The notes under the pieces were generated by a model. It saw nothing but the letters and a program-made list of their open reading frames with translations. It made no database searches and was not told the DNA's origin. The position numbers were made by a program, and so were the translations under genes. A DNA stretch of 24,787 bases from an uncultured archaeon (GTDB taxonomy: Archaea; Halobacteriota; Methanosarcinia; Methanosarcinales; Methanoperedenaceae), in NCBI GenBank assembly GCA_902386085.1, contig CABMIA010000109.1:1-24787 (forward strand), read 5' to 3'. This document shows, piece after piece, positions 21,577-24,787 of this stretch; position 1 is the stretch's first letter, and each line of letters begins with the position of its first letter.

Positions 21577-22110
21577 TTAATAATTTTCAACCGTTTGTTG
21601 TTGACCTTCGTTCTTTTGTTCTCCTCCGCCTTCTTTTACAAATTTAAACGTCTTACGTAGACCACGACCTGCAGTGAGCCATTTACCATGTTCTGACTCA
21701 CCAATCGCTTTACAAATGCGATTTATTTTAGCATAAAGTGCATTTGTCCAATTAGAAGCATCCTTCTCATCAAGTTTCGAAAGCTCTTTTCCAACGAAAT
21801 GGTCTATAAGTTCTTTTATTGAAAATCCATATTCAGGTCTTGATTTTATATACTCCTCGATTAAAGAGCGTTCAGGAACTTTTAGTTTAATCTCACCCAA
21901 ATCGCTTTCTTTGGGTGTTGTTTCTTGCGGGAGATTCGTTTTAGGTGAGGCAACACTTGAAGTTATTATTGGCCTTCTAATAGGCACTAACGGTTTAACC
22001 CGGCCTAAAAGAATATCCAGCATACTAAGAGCCTCCTCTTCATCGACTAAAATATCCATTATCTTATCCTGAATTCGGATTGTAATTTTTGCCCTTGTAT
22101 CCTCGCTCAT
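21577..22110 (-). CDS. Putative winged-helix DNA-binding protein
   Basis: From ATG 22110 the protein has 177 residues; a TTG at 22119 adds three and has GGAG about 10 nt upstream. The N-terminus (KITIRIQDKIMDILVDEEEALSML) is a small alpha/beta segment. A Pro/Thr/Ser-rich linker follows (about 48-72). The C-terminal half, with IEEYIKSRPEYGFSIKELIDHF, a helix through NALYAKINRICKAIGES and KWLTAGRGLRKTFKFVKE, is consistent with a winged helix-turn-helix. The tail is Gln/Glu-rich. No family is recognised. A TATA-like GGTATTTATG (about 22137-22146) suggests a nearly leaderless transcript. Tandem 11-bp repeats lie 100-150 bp upstream, so the protein may bind them (inference). Confidence 0.55.
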   Translation of the reverse strand: MSEDTRAKITIRIQDKIMDILVDEEEALSMLDILLGRVKPLVPIRRPIITSSVASPKTNLPQETTPKESDLGEIKLKVPERSLIEEYIKSRPEYGFSIKELIDHFVGKELSKLDEKDASNWTNALYAKINRICKAIGESEHGKWLTAGRGLRKTFKFVKEGGGEQKNEGQQQTVENY

Positions 22111-22208
22111 AATTAACAAGCAAATTACAACTCCATAGCATAAATACCTTACGTTTTGTAGATTTGTCAGACAAAAATATTACAATATGTATAAGATATC
22201 AAGCTTAT

Positions 22209-22263
22209 GTGTATGCGTGATGTAAGCATGGTGTATGCGTAGTGTATGCGTGGTGTAGTGTAT
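22209..22263. repeat. Tandem 11-bp iteron-like repeats
   Basis: Five consecutive 11-base units follow the pattern GTGTATGCGTG: an exact copy at 22209-22219, a diverged copy ATGTAAGCATG, then GTGTATGCGTA, an exact copy at 22242-22252, and a diverged GTGTAGTGTAT ending at 22263. The period is about one helical turn, so a protein could bind each unit on one face. Such arrays occur at plasmid origins and as operators. Confidence 0.65.
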
Positions 22264-22400
22264 ATCAGGTATAGCGTAGTAAATATGAGAATTTAACAAA
22301 ACGTTATATTTTGTCAAGTTTATGATCATAACTCATCATATCTTATGATATTTAAATCCCGCAATATCTTAATCGAACCCATGAAAAAGCTCTATAAAAC

Positions 22401-22417
22401 CCACCGATTCACCAACC
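22401..22417 (-). repeat. 17-bp repeat, right copy (inverted)
   Basis: CCACCGATTCACCAACC is the exact reverse complement of 19648-19664. It is followed by related short motifs (TTTCACCAAATT, GATTCACCAGAT) up to about 22463, suggesting a degenerate repeat family. Apart from this, 22264-22574 contains short AT palindromes (for example ATCATA-TCT-TATGAT near 22336-22350) and no gene. Confidence 0.5.
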
Positions 22418-22574
22418 GCCGTTTCACCAAATTTCTTTACACAGACCACCGAAGATTCACCAGATCCCGAGGGTGAGGGGGTGCCATGGGGGTACTGTTA
22501 CCTTAAGATGGATAGCTATTATTATTTTTTGTTTTAATTTAAGTAGTGGAAAGTGGAATCCGCAGAACAATTTT

Positions 22575-22641
22575 ATAAGAGAGGTTATTTCCCCTCTCTT
22601 ATGACAATTAGTGTATCTCGGCATAGCCGATATATCACTAA
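22575..22641. repeat. Two adjacent hairpins overlapping the end of a small ORF
   Basis: ATAAGAGAGG (22575-22584) pairs perfectly with CCTCTCTTAT (22593-22602). TTAGTG...TCGGC (22608-22621) pairs with GCCGA...CACTAA (22625-22641) around an ATA loop, with one bulge and one mismatch. Both lie in the last two thirds of the minus-strand 28-codon ORF, so they would fold in its mRNA. Confidence 0.5.
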
Positions 22642-22671
22642 TAACTCAATAATTAGAGCTAAATCTGTCAT
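22585..22671 (-). CDS. 28-residue hydrophobic small protein with a perfect ribosome binding site
   Basis: ATG 22671 is preceded by AGGAGG with 6-nt spacing, one of the best ribosome sites in the window. TATA-like TTATAAGAG lies near 22735-22745. The translation begins MTDLALIIELLVIYRLCRDT and ends LIVIREGK before TAA at 22587-22585. It predicts a single amphipathic or membrane helix followed by a charged tail. The coding RNA folds into two strong hairpins. Size, hydrophobicity and stable RNA structure resemble type I toxins or small regulatory membrane peptides, but no family is recognised. The rest of 22672-23001 shows only AT-rich DNA. Confidence 0.5.
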   Translation of the reverse strand: MTDLALIIELLVIYRLCRDTLIVIREGK

Positions 22672-23001
22672 TATATTCCTCCTTTCGACTGTGTACCCCA
22701 TCCTTTGCCAGTCTTAGTAATTCGGAAGCTTATCTCTTATAATGACTTATTTATCTATATTATTATTTTACAGTCAGCTTTTATTTCGCTTCTCATTCAA
22801 TCTTATTCAGCTTAAATGGAGCCAAGCTAATAACGTAAACTCTATATTTATAAATTTTGGTTGGAAATATTTGAGTTTTTATGGTTGATTGCCAACTCTA
22901 TCAAATCTCTTCATCCCTTCTCTATATGGTTATTTGAACCTGCCGGTTCTGTAAAGTTGGGGAGCATATGAAAGAATTTTACGCGGATTTCCGGTTGAAT
23001 A

Positions 23002-23592
23002 TCAGGTCATTCTTTTCCGATTTTTCCTGACATGATATTTCATCGATTCTGCGATCTCTAAATCCACCATATTTTCTTTATAAGCTGCAAGAAATGCATC
23101 TTTGTTCAATGCAAGGATATCACATTCACACAGCTTCCGGAACCTGTCACATGTTCTTTCGCATACTGCATTTACCACGTTATCGGTGTATTTTGACGTG
23201 AAGTGGAAATCTTCTGATAAAATCAGGTCTATTTGGTTATTAAGGCCGGATGTCAGGATATTGCAGTCACTGCGCATATCTTTAGTATCCACTCCGTGCT
23301 CCAGGTTCATCGAGACCGTGCATTCTCTTGTAATGCTCTCCTCAAGATAATTGTGGGTACTCTCGATATCCCCTGCTCTTGCCTTTCTGCACCTGGCCAC
23401 AGCCCTGTTGTACTGCTGGCTGGAGACCCTTCCGAAATAATACAGGTTATTGAGTTCGGTCCGGACCGTGGAAGAAATGTAACATGAAATCCTGTCCCTG
23501 TGTAATATCTTGATAATCTCATCAACATCAGGCGAGTCATTTAATAGAAATGATGTATCGAACAATACTTTTGCAATGGCCTTAAATGACAT
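23002..23592 (-). CDS. PIN-domain nuclease-like protein
   Basis: The 196-residue protein begins MSFKAIAKVLFDTSFLLND, the first PIN strand with Asp12. Glu46 lies in YISSTVRTELNNL, Asp109 in RSDCNILTSGL and Asp128 in LILSEDFHFTS. These four acidic residues match the PIN metal-binding set in order and spacing, so ribonuclease activity is plausible. The tail from about residue 150 is helical and basic (KYHVRKNRKRMT). Many PIN proteins are VapC toxins, but this one is longer than VapC and has no small antitoxin gene next to it. An RNA-processing or maturation role is an alternative. A TATA-like TTAATATACC about 30 nt upstream of ATG 23592 suggests a leaderless transcript. Confidence 0.72.
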   Translation of the reverse strand: MSFKAIAKVLFDTSFLLNDSPDVDEIIKILHRDRISCYISSTVRTELNNLYYFGRVSSQQYNRAVARCRKARAGDIESTHNYLEESITRECTVSMNLEHGVDTKDMRSDCNILTSGLNNQIDLILSEDFHFTSKYTDNVVNAVCERTCDRFRKLCECDILALNKDAFLAAYKENMVDLEIAESMKYHVRKNRKRMT

Positions 23593-23736
23593 AGTGAATA
23601 ATTGGAATTGAATGGTATATTAACGCTGCGAGGAACCGGCGGGATTGTAAATGCTAAACCAGAAAAAAATTTTTCCAGGATACCGGAAGCTATTTACCGT
23701 CGCAGGTTATCATAAAGCAGGTCGAAGATGCGGTGG

Positions 23737-23763
23737 AGCTACTTACTTTTTTATGAAGTAGCT
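23737..23763. terminator. Hairpin in the PIN-pilin intergenic region
   Basis: AGCTACTT (23737-23744) pairs with AAGTAGCT (23756-23763) around a T-rich loop. It lies between the minus-strand pilin gene and the PIN gene and could end the pilin transcript. No other element stands out in 23593-23839. Confidence 0.35.
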
Positions 23764-23839
23764 TGTCCGAACGATGGGCCAATTTTATAGTGGGGGATGT
23801 ATTTCTGATCCAATAATTTTATTTATTTTAATGTATTAT

Positions 23840-24349
23840 CTACCTGACTTCGACGACCGTGTCAAGCAATACGGCGTTTGATTGTGAATGTACCAGCTTG
23901 ATATCATATTTTTGACCTGGGGCCATATCGTTTCCATTATGCGGGCTACCGTAGTACACTCCCCGATTGGTAACAATAACACCTGTAGAACTGGCCGGAT
24001 AACTGCCGTTCGATGTTATATTTGATGTTATTATCTGGTTCCCGACTGAAAATTCACCCATGGTTGTATCTGAAGTTACAAATACCGGGGGCTGCCCGAC
24101 AGGAACTATGGATATCTTCCAGTAGCCTGCTTTCAGTACATCACCGCTTTTATGCTGTATCTTCAAATCGACCACATTTGATGTATCAGGATTGTTGGCC
24201 GCAGTAATAATCGCATTCGGTGCAATTGCATTCCCATCGGGTAATGAGAATAAGAACATGGCACTCACTCCCATCAGCATTACAGCCATAGTCGCCAGGA
24301 GCATTGAACCCATTGCAGGCGACACCGCGTCTTCGTTTCTTCTTAGCAT
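23840..24349 (-). CDS. Archaeal type IV pilin (Pilin_N/DUF1628)
   Basis: The 169-residue protein has a class III prepilin signal: basic MLRRNED followed by AVSPAMGSMLLATMAVMLMG (8-27), with probable prepilin peptidase cleavage just before AVSP. The hydrophobic helix would form the pilus core, and the remaining 130 residues are a Ser/Thr/Asn-rich beta-domain exposed outside (for example ITSNITSNGSYPASSTG). Such subunits build adhesion pili or related surface filaments. No archaellum or pilus assembly genes lie nearby. GGAG precedes ATG 24349 by 8 nt, and a TATA-like AGTATAAATTT lies around 24370-24380. It is divergent from the KaiC-like gene. Confidence 0.85.
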   Translation of the reverse strand: MLRRNEDAVSPAMGSMLLATMAVMLMGVSAMFLFSLPDGNAIAPNAIITAANNPDTSNVVDLKIQHKSGDVLKAGYWKISIVPVGQPPVFVTSDTTMGEFSVGNQIITSNITSNGSYPASSTGVIVTNRGVYYGSPHNGNDMAPGQKYDIKLVHSQSNAVLLDTVVEVR

Positions 24350-24611
24350 GCACAGTCTCCGCTTCTATTTTAAATTTATACTCATTATTATCATAATGTA
24401 GATTTAAATGTTTCCTTCTCGCTCACTTGGCACGACGATAGTATAAGATAATATAAGACAAAAATGCAAAACTTATATGTAATGCAGATTATAACATAAC
24501 AAATGTGTTCAAGGGAATTTTAGCAAATATAGGGGTGTGCATTCCAAAATTTTTCATTAAGGAAAGTTTTATTGATAAAGAGAATTGTATTTATATAAAA
24601 GAGGTGGTAAA

Positions 24612-24770
24612 ATGAAAACCGTACCCACTGGTATAAAAGGGCTGGAACAAGTCCTCAATGGCGGATTTAACCATCCTTCGACTATCCTTGTTGCGGGCAC
24701 AGCAGGCGCGGGCAAAACCACATTTGCCATGCAATCATTAATCAATGCGTCTAAGGAAGCCGAGGTATGA
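24612..24770 (+). CDS. KaiC-like ATPase N-terminus, apparently frameshifted at the window edge
   Basis: MKTVPTGIKGLEQVLNGGF is the usual start of archaeal KaiC/RAD55-type ATPases, and AGTAGAGKTTFAM (28-40) is an intact Walker A motif. ATG 24612 follows a good GAGGTGG site (24601-24607). The frame ends at TGA 24768-24770 after EAEV, whereas homologs continue with a strand such as xVCxxFxSxxE. The adjacent frame reads MTFYFGS to the window end, so one base may be missing near 24765-24768. It could be a pseudogene or a sequencing error. The intact P-loop contrasts with the degenerate one in the V4R protein. Confidence 0.65.
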   Translation: MKTVPTGIKGLEQVLNGGFNHPSTILVAGTAGAGKTTFAMQSLINASKEAEV

Positions 24771-24787
24771 CTTTTTATTTCGGCTCT

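Noticed and set aside
22209..22463. CRISPR array
   Set aside because: Repeat units are 11 bp in direct tandem without spacers and no cas genes are present.
22968..23030. 20-codon ORF with GGGGAG before ATG 22968
   Set aside because: Ribosome site spacing is only 3 nt, the frame overlaps the 3' end of the PIN gene on the other strand, and no promoter is seen.
23002..23592. VapC toxin of a VapBC pair
   Set aside because: The protein is about 60 residues longer than typical VapC and no antitoxin gene lies immediately upstream.

Overview
The window looks like chromosomal DNA of a methanogen-lineage euryarchaeon of the Methanosarcinales, most plausibly a 'Candidatus Methanoperedens'-type (ANME-2d) methanotroph. 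Three genes for coenzyme F430 (cfbD, cfbC, cfbB) fix the lineage. The archaeal alternative heme pathway (ahbD and a siroheme decarboxylase subunit), a CcmD-like peptide, a truncated hemoglobin, a multicopper oxidase relic and a citrate synthase suggest a heme-rich respiring relative rather than a plain methanogen. This assignment is inferred from gene content; no genome was compared. Promoters are archaeal (TATA boxes, many apparently leaderless starts), mixed with good Shine-Dalgarno sites.

Layout. 1-3660: a HEXXGH zinc-metallopeptidase-like gene, followed by a gene-poor, decayed stretch holding a DUF2892/multicopper-oxidase chimera with frameshifts and a ribbon-helix-helix-type antitoxin relic. 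3740-4606: truncated hemoglobin plus a small heme-copper-oxidase-like membrane protein, a likely O2/NO-handling pair. 4701-7481 (minus): citrate synthase, FMN reductase, CoA-binding protein, a 40-residue CcmD-like peptide and a three-helix membrane protein. 7613-9433 (plus): small membrane protein, ahbD and an AhbA/AhbB-type gene. 9441-11077 (minus): the conserved UPF0210 and UPF0237/ACT pair. 11245-14620 (plus): an undescribed-looking cassette made of a membrane protein, a degenerate RecA/KaiC-fold protein with an inserted V4R domain, an overlapping CPBP intramembrane protease and an eight-helix membrane protein. 14729-18749 (plus): cfbD-cfbC, then a PBECR-like/DUF2283 toxin-antitoxin-like pair, then cfbB.

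18834-24349 is accessory in character: orphan proteins, a coupled two-gene module, an IS6-like transposase remnant cut into an AbrB-type gene, and an 83-nt tRNA-like gene with a long variable arm, G73 and a CCA anticodon (Ser-type body, Trp-type anticodon). It also has 11-bp tandem repeats next to a DNA-binding-type gene, a 28-codon hydrophobic small ORF with a perfect ribosome binding site, a PIN-domain protein and an archaeal pilin. A KaiC-like gene starts at the right edge and appears frameshifted.

The best candidates for new biology are the V4R/RecA-CPBP membrane cassette, the Ser-bodied tRNA with CCA anticodon, the toxin-antitoxin-like pair inside the F430 genes, and the 28-codon small ORF. 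All functions are read from sequence motifs by eye; no database search was possible.
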